In this document: one piece after another, positions 39,601 through 44,940 of the stretch | Layout of the letters: each line of letters begins with the position of its first letter | How positions within the stretch are numbered: position 1 is the stretch's first letter | DNA from: Emydura subglobosa | Taxonomy: Eukaryota; Chordata; Testudines; Chelidae | Length of the DNA: 64,000 nucleotides | Direction of reading: 5' to 3' | NCBI GenBank assembly: GCA_007922225.1 | Contig: ML680053.1 | Coordinates: 8,952,870 to 9,016,869, forward strand | Position numbers and translations under genes: made by a program | The notes under the pieces: generated by a model | Databases searched by the model: none | What the model was told of the DNA's origin: nothing | The model's input: only the letters and a program-made list of their open reading frames with translations

Positions 39601-39702
39601 GTCAAAGAAGAACCTGTCGACACCCCTGCTTCTTGTACGGAAGAGAGCACACCTGCGTCTACAGATATTAAAACAGAAACTGATAAAGTTGAACCAGTTT
39701 AA
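2216..39702 (+). CDS. PCF11: PCF11 cleavage and polyadenylation factor subunit, complete gene (16 coding exons)
   Basis: Pcf11 is the scaffold of cleavage factor IIm in the nucleus. It binds the phosphorylated Pol II CTD and CLP1 and promotes pre-mRNA 3'-end cleavage and transcription termination. Sixteen coding exons join in phase to 5250 bases including TAA (about 1749 residues). Order: N-terminal CTD-interaction domain (about residues 14-140, with the D77-S78-I79 triad matching the CTD-contact residues of yeast Pcf11), a Gln/Leu-rich coiled coil (about 195-233), a charged Lys/Arg and RS-rich region, a conserved block around 667-760, an RF(E/D)GP repeat region (about 973-1304), and two zinc fingers flanking the presumed CLP1-binding segment. 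It appears longer than the human protein (about 1555 residues as I recall), mainly in the repeat. No internal stop is seen in any exon, so the gene looks functional. Confidence 0.96.
2440..3000 (+). other. G-rich, GC-skewed block at the start of PCF11 intron 1
   Basis: The + strand carries many runs of 3-9 G with few C runs. Examples lie near 2488, 2665, 2735, 2760 and 3000. This is strand-asymmetric DNA directly downstream of the first donor. GC skew and clustered G runs are the known signature of R-loop and G-quadruplex-prone CpG islands. The reverse complement reads as proline-rich frames (for example 2432-2893), an artefact of this composition. Confidence 0.7.
3020..3185 (+). promoter_or_regulatory. 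Second promoter-like block inside intron 1
   Basis: CpG-rich block with an ETS-type ACTTCCGGGG at about 3027, GGGGGCGGGAA (SP/E2F-like) at about 3039, and a YY1-type AACATGGCGGCC at about 3117, followed by CAG-repeat-rich sequence. This repeats the logic of the main promoter a kilobase downstream. The ATG inside the YY1 site opens a five-codon frame only, so a start here would make a non-coding or alternative first exon. Promoter activity is inference. Confidence 0.4.
3480..3735 (+). repeat. Decayed tandem repeat with (GT)n tract
   Basis: Variants of GGTTAGAGAAGCTTATTGG recur near 3510, 3548, 3588, 3645 and 3701, separated by GT-rich spacers. A pure GT dinucleotide run occupies about 3658-3688. 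This is best read as an old short tandem array plus a microsatellite. Confidence 0.5.
4090..4225 (-). repeat. CR1/L3-type LINE fragment
   Basis: Reading in reverse, this fragment resembles the stretch of CR1-type LINEs that, on the + strand, gives GTCCAGACTAGTTTTAAATG followed by a variable centre and CACAATCTAATAGA. It is short and diverged. Confidence 0.45.
4520..4625 (+). terminator. Candidate intronic poly(A) region in PCF11 intron 1
   Basis: Two AATAAA hexamers lie at 4525-4530 and 4569-4574. The second is followed within 20-35 bases by a T/GT-rich tract (TGTATTTGTCTTTTTATT), the layout of a cleavage site plus downstream element. Other AATAAA hexamers in intron 1 lie at 3288-3293, 3314-3319 and about 6203. 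Vertebrate PCF11 is reported to autoregulate through premature polyadenylation in intron 1. Which hexamer is used here, if any, cannot be told from sequence. Confidence 0.35.
4626..6139. other. PCF11 intron 1, middle part
   Basis: AT-rich intronic DNA. No exon, RNA gene or clear repeat is recognised. Confidence 0.5.
6140..6910. other. Unexplained higher-complexity block in PCF11 intron 1
   Basis: This part of intron 1 is less AT-rich than the flanks and has two adjacent open frames (6149-6397 and 6656-6910) with no domain I recognise. It includes a 17-base A run at about 6526 and repeated GGTACCAATCT words at about 6457 and 6501. No splice-consistent exon in phase with PCF11 is evident. It could be a decayed retrocopy or conserved non-coding regulatory sequence. 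Confidence 0.3.
7319..7444 (+). CDS. PCF11: PCF11 coding exon 2
   Basis: Acceptor TTCAG at 7314-7318, donor GTATAT after AAG 7444; 42 codons, phase 0 to 0. It encodes the central helices of the CTD-interaction domain, with [16 protein letters not shown] and [21 protein letters not shown]77-S78-I79 within it correspond to yeast Pcf11 D68-S69-I70, which contact the Pol II CTD peptide. Confidence 0.96.
7445..9947. other. PCF11 intron 2
   Basis: AT-rich intron of 2.5 kb. No repeat, exon or RNA gene is recognised. The small open frames at 7989 and 8937 have no domain. Confidence 0.55.
9948..10136 (+). CDS. PCF11: PCF11 coding exon 3
   Basis: Acceptor TTTTTAG, donor GTAAGT; 63 codons, phase 0. 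It encodes the end of the CTD-interaction domain ([20 protein letters not shown]) and the linker with [20 protein letters not shown]. Confidence 0.96.
10606..10800 (+). CDS. PCF11: PCF11 coding exon 4
   Basis: Acceptor TTTTTTGTAG, donor GTGAGT; 65 codons, phase 0. A Pro/Ser/Thr-rich linker leads into a Gln/Leu/Lys-rich coiled coil ([19 protein letters not shown] and on). Confidence 0.95.
10801..11737. other. PCF11 intron 4
   Basis: About 0.9 kb. It has poly-T tracts and a T/C-rich acceptor with a run of eight C just before the final ATTTTAG. No repeat or exon is recognised. Confidence 0.5.
11738..12846 (+). CDS. PCF11: PCF11 coding exon 5 (charged / RS-rich region)
   Basis: Acceptor CATTTTAG, donor GTAAGT at 12847; 1109 bases, ending two bases into a codon. 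It starts AVSLSVQQ and encodes a long low-complexity, Lys/Glu/Ser-rich region with NRDPRLNR and [10 protein letters not shown] motifs and an RS block ([15 protein letters not shown] then [10 protein letters not shown]). It ends GWEESKN across the junction. It is expected to be disordered. The opposite-strand open frames at 12632-12892 are composition artefacts. Confidence 0.95.
12869..12933. repeat. Foldback (palindromic) repeat next to exon 5 donor
   Basis: GATCCTGCTTCTGCTGAAAT is matched by the inverted arm CCAATAGGAGCAAGATTGGG, giving an imperfect hairpin starting 22 bases after the exon 5 donor. It shares the words CCTGCTCC, TTGACTCCAATGG and AGGATTGGG with the foldbacks at 49325 and 61120. 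Confidence 0.5.
13149..13338 (+). CDS. PCF11: PCF11 coding exon 6
   Basis: Acceptor TTTTCAG, donor GTAACA; 190 bases, supplying one base to the split Asn codon and then 63 codons. It encodes a segment with [20 protein letters not shown] and [16 protein letters not shown], highly conserved in vertebrate PCF11. Confidence 0.95.
13355..14612 (-). mobile_element. CR1 LINE, reverse strand, 3' part (interrupted by DIRS copy A)
   Basis: Read in reverse, the CR1 3' end lies at about 13355 (on the + strand ATCATAGAAATGTAAGCCCG, then AAGGGACCTTGACAG). The reverse-strand frame at 14005-14193 gives the CR1 RT C-terminal block [20 protein letters not shown] with VLHLGRK. The LINE is cut at about 14612 by DIRS copy A and resumes at about 20153. 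Confidence 0.85.
14735..14742 (+). promoter_or_regulatory. TATA-like box of DIRS copy A
   Basis: TATAAGGG about 120 bases from the left end, followed about 30 bases on by CTTAGTTCCTTCTT. The same arrangement is present at 45250 (D), 50497 (E) and 62278 (F). It is a probable element promoter, by conservation among copies. Confidence 0.5.
14915..16730 (+). pseudogene. DIRS copy A Gag-like ORF1, broken
   Basis: The N-terminal frame 14915-15106 holds a Cys/His cluster ([20 protein letters not shown], then [12 protein letters not shown]), also seen in copies D, E and F. Downstream blocks with an [20 protein letters not shown] motif (about 16170-16240) and a Pro/Ser-rich middle continue the Gag-like protein in other frames with several stops. 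The Cys/His cluster may be a metal-binding nucleic-acid module; that is inference. Confidence 0.7.
17020..17860 (+). pseudogene. DIRS copy A reverse transcriptase, broken
   Basis: Fragments in shifting frames give [37 protein letters not shown] and [20 protein letters not shown]. The catalytic box FLDDWLI is at about 17664-17685, with both Asp codons (17669-17674) intact. Stops (for example TGA after the SAAP block) and frameshifts disable it. RT fingers and palm order match DIRS RTs rather than LINE or LTR types. Confidence 0.82.
17862..18429 (+). pseudogene. DIRS copy A RT-RNase H connection and RNase H, broken
   Basis: This gives [12 protein letters not shown] and [20 protein letters not shown], typical of the segment after DIRS RT, and then [12 protein letters not shown], the RNase H block equivalent to VQVLTDNTADMFYINRQG in copy E. 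The hAT MITE interrupts just after this block. Confidence 0.7.
18430..18622. mobile_element. hAT-type MITE nested in DIRS copy A
   Basis: The 193-bp element starts TAGCGGTTCCCAACC and ends GTTGGAAAGTGCTG, imperfect terminal inverted repeats of the hAT CAGNGGTTCCCAACC kind. It is flanked by an 8-bp duplication: ACCTAGCG (18422-18429) and ACCTAGAG (18623-18630), 7 of 8 identical. The inner GTCCGTGGACCCCTG sequence is typical of this MITE class. It has no transposase. Confidence 0.85.
18640..19160 (+). pseudogene. DIRS copy A RNase H C-terminal region, broken
   Basis: The frame at 18760 gives [10 protein letters not shown] (from 18757), matching [10 protein letters not shown] in copy [21 protein letters not shown] (about 18906-18965) matches copy E and marks the end of the RT/RNase H protein before the recombinase. 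Confidence 0.7.
19170..19760 (+). pseudogene. DIRS copy A tyrosine recombinase, broken
   Basis: It has an [20 protein letters not shown] block followed by [10 protein letters not shown], and in another frame the HSTR-type box ([10 protein letters not shown], about 19581-19610) and the C-terminal helix. Frames shift and stops occur. Part of the first catalytic Arg region is missing compared with copy E. Confidence 0.7.
19806..19906. repeat. Internal complementary region (ICR) of DIRS copy A
   Basis: GAATGGACATGAGCAAGCAC plus TCGAAG is the reverse complement of the element's left end. It is followed, after an A run, by GTTACTAACC and TTCTTCGAGATGTGTTGCTC, the reverse complement of the right end. 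This junction of both ends is the hallmark of DIRS elements and is used in the accepted model to make the circular DNA intermediate. Confidence 0.82.
19907..20152 (+). repeat. Right inverted terminal region of DIRS copy A
   Basis: The reverse complement of this block aligns with 14620-14800 for about 185 bases, including GAGATTTTTCCCTCAGTG, CTCTAGCACCCTCTGGAG, the TATA-like box and CTCAGTTCCTTCTTACCAG. The terminal inverted repeat is therefore long, not only the 30-base outer end. Confidence 0.8.
20153..21705 (-). mobile_element. CR1 LINE, reverse strand, 5' part (contains assembly gap)
   Basis: Continuation of the CR1 cut by DIRS copy A: ATCCTCTAGGTGCTTA resumes the consensus. The reverse-strand frame 20226-20495 gives CR1 pre-RT blocks ([49 protein letters not shown]). 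The fragment at 21294-21440 gives [14 protein letters not shown], the endonuclease-RT linker. The 5' limit near 21705 is approximate. Confidence 0.8.
20894..21293. other. Assembly gap (400 N)
   Basis: Exactly 400 N inside the reverse-strand CR1. Its true length is unknown. Open frames drawn across it are meaningless. Confidence 0.99.
21800..22439 (+). CDS. PCF11: PCF11 coding exon 7
   Basis: Acceptor CATTGTAG, donor GTACAT after ...GACAGAGCG; 640 bases, ending one base into a Gly codon. It encodes the conserved block [37 protein letters not shown] and [20 protein letters not shown], followed by a Ser/Arg-rich tail. Confidence 0.96.
22518..24100 (+). CDS. PCF11: PCF11 coding exon 8 (RF(E/D)GP repeat exon)
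   Basis: Acceptor ATTTTAG, donor GTAAGA; 1583 bases, completing a Gly codon and adding 527 codons. After [20 protein letters not shown] come about 25 units built on RFEGP or RFDGP, many in the context [15 protein letters not shown], then a Gln/Pro/Asn-rich tail. The repeats are known as FEGP repeats in vertebrate PCF11. The frame stays open throughout, and the open frames on the other strand are repeat shadows. Confidence 0.96.
22795..23790 (+). repeat. PCF11: Intra-exonic tandem repeat encoding RF(E/D)GP units
   Basis: The DNA repeats CTCAGGTTTGAGGGGCC and CATGGTCAGCC-type words at intervals of about 40-100 bases. The core 23090-23400 is most regular and encodes alternating GPHGQPM / GPHGQPG / GLRFEGP. 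Such an array can change in length by unequal exchange. Confidence 0.85.
24101..25544. other. PCF11 intron 8, first part
   Basis: AT-rich intron sequence. No exon, repeat family or RNA gene is recognised with confidence. Confidence 0.5.
25545..25835 (+). mobile_element. CR1 LINE 3' end
   Basis: The 3' end reads GTTACCTAGGGAGGTTGTGG, then AGCTGACCTCTTAAGGTCCC and TTCCAGTCCTACATTTCTAT with GATTCTATA, the CR1 tail with degenerate ATTCTATG octamers. It is 5'-truncated. Confidence 0.88.
25921..26026 (+). CDS. PCF11: PCF11 coding exon 9
   Basis: Acceptor TTTTACAG, donor GTATGT; 106 bases, phase 0 to 1. It begins [20 protein letters not shown], part of the Pro/Gln-rich linker. Confidence 0.94.
26027..27023. 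other. PCF11 intron 9
   Basis: About 1 kb of AT-rich sequence. The reverse-strand open frames at 26171 and 26509 carry no domain. No repeat is identified. Confidence 0.5.
27024..27146 (+). CDS. PCF11: PCF11 coding exon 10
   Basis: Acceptor CCCTTAG, donor GTATGT; 123 bases, phase 1 to 1. It encodes [20 protein letters not shown] and [14 protein letters not shown], a short conserved helix-rich segment. Confidence 0.95.
27750..27864 (+). CDS. PCF11: PCF11 coding exon 11
   Basis: Acceptor TTTCTAG, donor GTATGT; 115 bases, phase 1 to 2. An acidic stretch ([18 protein letters not shown]) leads to [11 protein letters not shown]. Confidence 0.95.
27865..28535. other. PCF11 intron 11
   Basis: AT-rich. 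A tract at about 28150-28215 (GAAGTCAATGGAACTGCTCT, then GCAGAGTTGGGCCCAA) resembles one arm of the foldback family. Nothing else is recognised. Confidence 0.4.
28536..28719 (+). CDS. PCF11: PCF11 coding exon 12 (zinc finger 1)
   Basis: Acceptor CTTGTAG, donor GTAAGC; 184 bases, phase 2 to 0. It encodes [20 protein letters not shown] followed by an [20 protein letters not shown] block. C1537, C1540, H1555 and H1559 form a C2H2-type zinc finger. Confidence 0.96.
29248..29403 (+). CDS. PCF11: PCF11 coding exon 13
   Basis: Acceptor TCCTTAG, donor GTAAAT; 52 codons, phase 0. It encodes [20 protein letters not shown] and a Lys/Glu-rich helix between the two zinc fingers. Confidence 0.96.
30095..31110 (+). 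mobile_element. CR1 LINE, 5'-truncated, RT C-terminal half and 3' end
   Basis: It starts inside RT ([11 protein letters not shown]) and runs to the tail CCTCCTGAGGTCCCTTCCAA and repeated ATTCTATG octamers at about 31090-31105. The RT frame is almost undamaged, which suggests a fairly recent insertion into PCF11 intron 13. Confidence 0.92.
30167..31039 (+). pseudogene. CR1 RT C-terminal fragment (290-codon open frame)
   Basis: The frame carries the RT catalytic FADDTKLGG (Asp codons at 30230-30235), [63 protein letters not shown] and [20 protein letters not shown]. The frame is open upstream too, except for a TAG at 30143-30145 where the family has CAG (in VPQGSVLG). The N-terminal RT half, endonuclease and ORF1 are absent, so it cannot transpose. 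Confidence 0.9.
31315..31407 (+). CDS. PCF11: PCF11 coding exon 14 (zinc finger 2, first half)
   Basis: Acceptor CTTTCAG, donor GTATTC; 31 codons, phase 0. It encodes [20 protein letters not shown] followed by [12 protein letters not shown]1637 and C1640 start the second zinc finger. This stretch is the reported CLP1-contact region in Pcf11 proteins. Confidence 0.95.
31684..31785 (-). repeat. CR1 3'-end fragment
   Basis: ATCATAAAATTGTAGGACTG followed by GAAGGGACCTTGAGAGGTCT is the reverse complement of a CR1 tail. An 18-20 base segment (AGAGGTCTAGTCTAGTTG) is locally duplicated. Confidence 0.8.
32429..32464 (+). CDS. PCF11: PCF11 coding exon 15 (micro-exon, zinc finger 2 end)
   Basis: Acceptor TTTTTTAG, donor GTAAGT; only 12 codons ([12 protein letters not shown]), phase 0. 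H1669 and C1672 complete the C2HC-type second finger begun in exon 14. It is too short to show as an open frame but is fixed by homology and splice sites. Confidence 0.95.
32815..33216 (+). pseudogene. CR1 ORF1 esterase (SGNH hydrolase) domain relic
   Basis: The frame gives [20 protein letters not shown] (catalytic-Ser GDS codon at 32992-32994), [19 protein letters not shown] and [10 protein letters not shown], matching SGNH blocks I, II and III. CR1 ORF1 proteins of reptiles and birds carry such an esterase. The C-terminal Asp/His block is not intact. Confidence 0.82.
33680..34422 (+). pseudogene. CR1 ORF2 AP-endonuclease domain relic
   Basis: Frames 33802-34128 and 34174-34422 give [26 protein letters not shown] (then TGA at 34126-34128 where Trp is expected) and [20 protein letters not shown]. 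The GDFN block is the endonuclease catalytic motif. Confidence 0.82.
34430..36361 (+). pseudogene. CR1 ORF2 reverse transcriptase relic
   Basis: It contains [20 protein letters not shown] (about 35359), then KFADETKLG at about 35589, where the second catalytic Asp of FADD is Glu, and [20 protein letters not shown] with [20 protein letters not shown] at 36014-36140. Several stops and frameshifts are present. Confidence 0.82.
36820..37440 (+). pseudogene. DIRS copy B Gag-like region, broken
   Basis: It aligns with the Gag-like middle and C-terminal part of copy F, sharing [19 protein letters not shown] against [20 protein letters not shown], then [16 protein letters not shown]. The N-terminal Cys/His cluster is absent. 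Confidence 0.7.
37441..37720 (+). pseudogene. DIRS copy B RNase H C-terminal fragment
   Basis: [40 protein letters not shown], then [17 protein letters not shown] and a stop. It aligns with 54640-54915 of copy E. Confidence 0.75.
37960..38650 (+). pseudogene. DIRS copy B tyrosine recombinase, N-terminal part
   Basis: Frames give [40 protein letters not shown] (first catalytic Arg box), and [20 protein letters not shown] with [19 protein letters not shown]. The HSTR and Tyr boxes are deleted. Confidence 0.75.
38818..38885 (+). mobile_element. CR1 LINE 3' terminal piece (continues 32770-36728)
   Basis: CTGTGGCCTGGAAGTCAGAC, then GGTCCCTTCTGGCCTTAGAG and TCTATGAA, the normal continuation of the 3'UTR cut at 36728. 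Confidence 0.85.
39019..39216. mobile_element. hAT-type MITE in PCF11 intron 15
   Basis: Ends CAGTGGTTTTCAACC and CTTGAAAACCACTG. The flanking 8-mers TACTACAT (39011-39018) and TACTCCCT (39217-39224) match at 6 of 8. An internal copy of the end (GGTTGAAAACCACTA, about 39133-39147) suggests a composite or nested structure. Confidence 0.78.
39487..39702 (+). CDS. PCF11: PCF11 coding exon 16 (terminal)
   Basis: Acceptor TTGGCAG, stop TAA at 39700-39702; 71 codons plus stop. It begins [20 protein letters not shown] and ends with an acidic, Thr-rich tail ([10 protein letters not shown]). Confidence 0.95.
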   Translation, partial: TSSFDCTPSPSKTPVENPLNIMLNIVKQEVQEPCNSPKVKEEPVDTPASCTEESTPASTDIKTETDKVEPV

Positions 39703-40010
39703 CTAAACTGAGAGGTATGATTTTTTTTACAGAACAGAAGAGCTGCTGTGTTGACTCCAGAAGGCAAATACTTTTTATATAAATAAAATGTTCTCATGGG
39801 GCAGGGCCCCAGCTATTGTTTGGTTAATAAATACATTTTTGTATTTGAATTTCTTATTGCCTGCACAGTTTCAGGTGTCGATTGTGTGACCGTTCTCTAG
39901 ATGCGTGCAAATTTAACGGACTGGAATTGTAAAAAAAAAATGTACAATTTTCACTTGTGGAAATGTAAATTATAAATAAAAGATATTTTTGCTATATATG
40001 GAGTGTAATG
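39703..40010 (+). terminator. PCF11: PCF11 3'UTR and poly(A) signals
   Basis: AATAAA hexamers lie at 39782-39787, 39826-39831 and 39975-39980. The last is followed by AGATATTTTTGC, then GAGTGTAATG and later T-rich sequence. The 3'UTR is therefore short (about 100-300 bases) with alternative sites. Confidence 0.75.
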
Positions 40011-41254
40011 TTTATGCACACCATCGAATGAAGAGTTTCTGTATTTTTTTCAGTTTAAATGGAATTAAATAGAGACCTCAATTTAGACCTCTAGCTAAAA
40101 AGGATTCTGAAATATAAAATAACTGAAGGAAGTTATTTGGATTAATAGGGGGGTTATAAGGAAAACAATGCAGGAACTTTATCAAACAGCAAATCCTAGA
40201 TTTCTTTTTCTTATTAAATGTAGTTGAACAAACTTGCATACATATCCAGATATAAAAATAAAAAGTAACCAAAAAGACAGTTTTGGATAGAAGGAAGAAT
40301 TAATAAAACAACCTGTGGGCTTGATTGTGGTTACAAGTGCCAACATACATTTCATTAACAAACCAGTATACTTGGTTATTGAAACAGATTTTTAATGACT
40401 TTTTTTCAAATAGTCAAACATAAGAATTTAGTACAGCTGAACAATTTTTTCTTTAAGTTACAGGGGAGAAAATGAATGTAAGAATGCTCATTTTGAAACA
40501 TGGTTAACATTTTTCTTTTGTTGGTTGACTGGATTTAGATGGTAAACCGGATACCATGAGATGTTAATATTTCTAACATGTAATAAATAGAATGAAGCCT
40601 ATTTGAGTTTGAATCTCTTTATTTCATAGGGGGCTTTGTGGTAATTGGTGTATGACTGGAAATTGAAGTTAAAATATAATGTATAACTTGTGGCTGAGAG
40701 AAATAGTATTTTACATTTTAAGAAATTATTTATTAAGGAACTTATACTGCACACTTTTAAAGCTGTTAAGCGAAGCTCAAACACTAAAGGCCAAATTCAG
40801 GTTCACTTTGCAAAACCCTAGTGAATTTGCCTTGCAAAAGGAATGTTTCTGAGACTTGGGGCACATAATTCACCCCATAGGGTGTGGAGTGCTAGTACAT
40901 TTCATTGTGGAGAAATTAAGCTACTGATGCAGAGATCCCAGTGTTGAAACTGCTAGTCACAATTTCAGCTTCATTTAAAACATGACTTGGTGGGAAAGGA
41001 TGTTTTGTGAAGTAAAACAGGGAATAGTGTTTTTACAGCTTTTTAAGACGTGTAAGTTCTTTCACAACTTGAGGCTATGATCTGTGCCATAGTTGAATGG
41101 CACTTCTTTCCCCCTTAATCCCTTTGAGTTTGAGGTGATATTTTTCATTGTTTAAAGGGAATCCTGGACATGGCTTTCCTAGGTGCATAAAGATGTAACT
41201 GCTATCAAAATTGTAAAAGTACGTGGAATTGTTAAGTCTACAAATCATTGTAAT
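40011..41254. other. PCF11 downstream intergenic sequence
   Basis: AT-rich, with no recognised gene or repeat. This would be the termination zone of PCF11 transcription. Confidence 0.5.
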
Positions 41255-41474
41255 TTGAGTAATTGTCCAGTCCTAGTGTGCACATTCTCCATCCACACAA
41301 TTGGATTCTTTTGGCTGGCAGTGCCTGTTGGAGCCATGCCAGTGACCATGATGCCCTCATCCCAGGACCCCAGCTGAAGGTATGAAGGGCAGAGTTGGCC
41401 CAACCATCGTTTAGTTCCTTTGCTTTATGATCCAGTTATTATAAGACTGCAGGAGCGGACAAGGAGGCTGGATT

Positions 41475-41556
41475 ATGGAATACATGTGGACACCACATCT
41501 CAGAGAACCATAGTTACTGTTGTGTAAATAACTCGCAACTGTCCGCATGTATTCTA
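41475..41556. repeat. ICR-like palindrome of DIRS copy C
   Basis: GGAATACATGTGGACACCAC followed by ATCTCAGAGAACCATAGTTA and, after a spacer, GTCCGCATGTATTC forms an inverted pair. It has the same layout as the ICRs at 19806 and 56148, with a different outer word (GAATACATG in place of GAATGGACATG). Confidence 0.65.
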
Positions 41557-43212
41557 CTTCTGGTGACAAGCAAACAGTCACCTCATAATCAGGAGGTTGG
41601 GCCTGTTCAGTGATTGCAGGACAGCTCTGCCAAAGCAGCTGTCAGATTTGGAGGCTTTGAACAGGGAATGGTGTTGGGAAAAAGTGGACTGATCCTTCTA
41701 TAGCTGTTCTGCAAATCAATATGCTGCTTGTGAAGCTTTAGAAGTTGCCTGAGCCCTGGTGGGCTCTAACCATCTTGCATGGATCCAATCTAGCATTATT
41801 TAGTGTAACTAGAAACCCATTTAGATAATGTTTGGATAAATACTACCTGGCCTTTTACTCTGTTTGCACATGCTGCTAACAGCATAGGACACTGAAGGAC
41901 AGTGTTTTGTCAAGGTAACACAAAAGAGCCCTAATTAACTCAAATATGTGCACTTTGTCTTCCCCCTGGTTGGAATGGGGCTAGGGAAAGAAAACAGGCA
42001 GGTGAATCATCTGTTCAAATGAAAATCCAAAAGAATCTTAGGTAAAAACCTAGAGTGAAACCTCTGAGGTCAACTTGTCCTTATGGAACATGGAGTAAGA
42101 TGGACCAGCCATAAATGCCTGTATTTCTTCTACCTTTTGGGTTGATGTTCTAGCTACTAAAAAGGCTTTTTGTTACGGACGTAGCAATGAATATATTGGA
42201 AGAGGCTCAAGAAGAGGGCCTATTAACCTGGCTAAAAATTATATTAATATCCCAAGGAAAGAGGGGCCTCCTAAACTGGGGGAAACACATGAATGTGGCC
42301 ATTGAGGAATCTAGAAATTGTAGGGAGGGGTCAGATGGTGTAGTCCTCATCAGGGGCATGATGTACTGGTATTGCTGATAAAGTTACCCTTATGGAGTTG
42401 ACTGATCACCCTGAATTCTTGAGGGATGGCACATAGTCTAAAATGAGGAATTGGGATCTCTAAGGGAGACAAGTTGGTGGTGTGCTGGAGGACCTCTTCC
42501 ATTTAGTTGCATAGGACAGCTAGCGAGTCCTACCTGTTGTGCACTAATATATAGTGGACTTCAGCTGAGCAACTCCCATCAGTGGTAAATAACGAGCAAC
42601 TATCTATGTTGCTTGCGGTGTTGTAGCCATGTTACTATCCATGTTATCATGGATGCAATGCAGATGTAGCATTTGATCTGGGAGATCACACTGGCTAAGG
42701 CTGGTAATGTGATATTGGGAGCTGAGCTGATGCATAAATCAGGTCTGAATACAAAAACTGCAGGGCAAGCTAGTGCTAGGATTATCATTATTGATGAGTC
42801 CTGAGTCTCCTCAAGACGCTCTGTATAAACAGGGTTGGTAGATAAGCATGTGTTATCCCTGGAATCCACAAGATGAGGAAAACTCATTTGGGCTCAGACA
42901 CTGTCCCTCCCCCACTGAACAGAATATTTGACATTTGTTGTTCCAGTCTGTAGTGAATTGGTCTACTGTGGGGTTAACCCACATGCAGAATTGCATCCTT
43001 GATGGTCTGTTCAAGGTCCCTTGTGTATTGCTTGCAGAGCTGGTCCACATGGACATGCTGTATAGCTGATGATAGGTGCAGAGCTACTGGTGTAATTTGG
43101 TGATGATTGCACCAGTTTCAGAGACTAACAGCTTCTTGGCAAAAGGGGGATAAACATGCTCCTCTCTGTTGACATAAAACATTGTGTTGTCTGTCATGAC
43201 CTGGACTATTAG

Positions 43213-43558
43213 TCTGCATTGAAACATGGAAAGAAGTGCCCAGAATTGGACACACGACTCCAGCTGTGGCCTCATCAGTGCTAAGTACAGCAGAACAATT
43301 TCCATGTCTTACATACAACACTCCTGTTAACACATCCCAGAATTACATTTGTCTTTTTCTCAACAGCATCATACTGTGGATTCATAGTCAATTTGTGATC
43401 CACTGTAACCTCCAGATCCTTTTCTGCAGTACTGCTGACTAGCTTTGAGTGGAGGGCAGAATTCTGTACTAGTAATGGGATTTTCCCACTTGGAATCTCT
43501 GATATATTCTGTGTGATGGGTGAATTGGTATGTGAAAATAAGTGTCTTGTCAATCAAG
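43213..43558 (-). mobile_element. CR1 fragment inside DIRS copy C
   Basis: The reverse frame gives TAEKDLEVTVDHKLTMNPQY, VILGC and LYLALMRPQLESCVQFWALL, CR1 RT C-terminal blocks. DIRS RT lies on one side and DIRS RNase H on the other. The two sides do not join without loss, so a deletion accompanied or followed the event. Confidence 0.78.
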
Positions 43559-44060
43559 AGCTGCCAACCAATTTTGGGGATCTAAGGATGGGATTATAGA
43601 GGTCAGGGTTACAATCCTGAATTTGAAGCAGCGGATGAAGTAGTTGAGTAGTCTCAAATCTAGGATTGGGTGCCAGCCTCCTTCTAGAGGATTAGAAAAT
43701 AATGTCATCCCCCCTTCCCTCTGAACTCCAGAGGCACTTCATCTACTGCTCTGAGATTTAAAAGTAAGTCCACTTCTTGTAACACTCTCTCATGACAGGT
43801 CCCTGATGAGGGACAGTGAAGGAGGTGGAAAGAAGGCTCTGAAATTGAATACTACAGATCAGTGATTTCTAAGACACAGATGTCTGGCATGATATGACTT
43901 CAGGCTTTGAAAAATAAAAAAAGGTTTTGTATTGCCAAAAGGGAGAGAGAACATAGATACCCCTAAGGCTCCATACGGCTCTCAATGGTGGCATCACAGA
44001 GGGCCTCCTTTGTTGACACCTCTGCTTTTCCCTCACAGGTTCTGAGACTTTTTGCAAAAA

Positions 44061-44754
44061 TTAATTATACCATTAAAATGTAATAATTATGTTTTATTCT
44101 AGACTTTTTATCTTTGTCATGTAGTTTATGTAACTATACATTTAAAAAAATAATCTGGGAACATACATTCATTATCTTGATCAATGTATCCATTTTACTA
44201 TGACATCACAACCTTGGTACAGATATGGTTTATATTTTCACTACAAACGGGCAACGTCCACCACTTAATACAGTGTATGCAAAATATTTTATTAGAAATT
44301 ACATATCTCAGTAATAACAAGAGTTAATGTATTTGCTTACAAAAGTTTTTCTTCAACATTCATTTCATCATCATACAGAATTCAATAGCACCGAAGTGAG
44401 GTCTCATTGCTGTAGCTTTGCATCTACTGTAACCCTATCTCTGTGTTTTTAATATCTGCTTAAAAGTAGACAACTACTTTGTACATGTAATAAATCACTT
44501 AAGGCCTTAATTACGGACATCAAAGGGAATAGGTTTGAGCCCATAATGCATACACAAAAGGGCCCAAGTCCTGCAATTAGAACTGTGTAGGTGGATCTTT
44601 GGGCCAGCGGGATAGTAGAATCAGGGCAAAAGTGGTAGTTGAGATTGTCGCAAGAGTCTTACCTCTGAATTTTTTGTGTTGAAATGCTCAGATTTAGCTT
44701 TGTTTTAAGGACATAATGTTAAGTTTTTGCTTAAAATGTAGGTTAGTTCTACCA
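44061..44754. other. Intergenic, nothing recognised
   Basis: AT-rich sequence without a recognisable exon or repeat. Confidence 0.45.
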
Positions 44755-44940
44755 AAAATGATGACAGTGTTTATCAAATGCTAGCACCCTTTTGTGCTAG
44801 CTACCTTTTGTGGTAGCTATGTGCTGTATTATTATTCCTCTTTTACAGATGGGCAAACTGAAGCACAAAGGGGTGAAGTGAGTCACAGGTGCAGCCCATC
44901 TGAGTGTTAAGATTAGAACTAAAGAGTCTAGGATCTGATC
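44755..44940 (-). repeat. MIR/CORE-SINE fragment
   Basis: TATTATTCCTCTTTTACAGA, GGGCAAACTGAAGCACAAAG and a later TGAGTCACAGGTGCAGCC are the reverse complement of the MIR core (CATCTGTAAAATGGGGATAA region). Confidence 0.75.

Larger units (their letters stand above)
41255..44060 (-). mobile_element. DIRS copy C, old reverse-strand relic
   Basis: Read in reverse: an RT block at about 43580-43700 (HPILDLRLLNYFIRCFKFRI, TLTSIIPSLDPQNWLA), an RNase H block at about 43100-43212 (LIVQVMTDNTMFYVNREEHV), PTVDQFTTDWNNKCQIFC at about 42900-42980, an ICR-like palindrome at 41475-41556, and a right terminal region at 41255-41474 that on the + strand contains GGTATGAAGGGCAG then TTTAGTTCCTT, aligning with the TATA-like region of the younger copies. 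It is heavily decayed and split by a CR1 fragment. The outer limits are approximate. Confidence 0.72.

Noticed and set aside
43084..43333. Reverse-strand open frames that look like a novel small protein
   Set aside because: They are chimeras: the first half is CR1 RT sequence and the second half is DIRS RNase H across an insertion junction.
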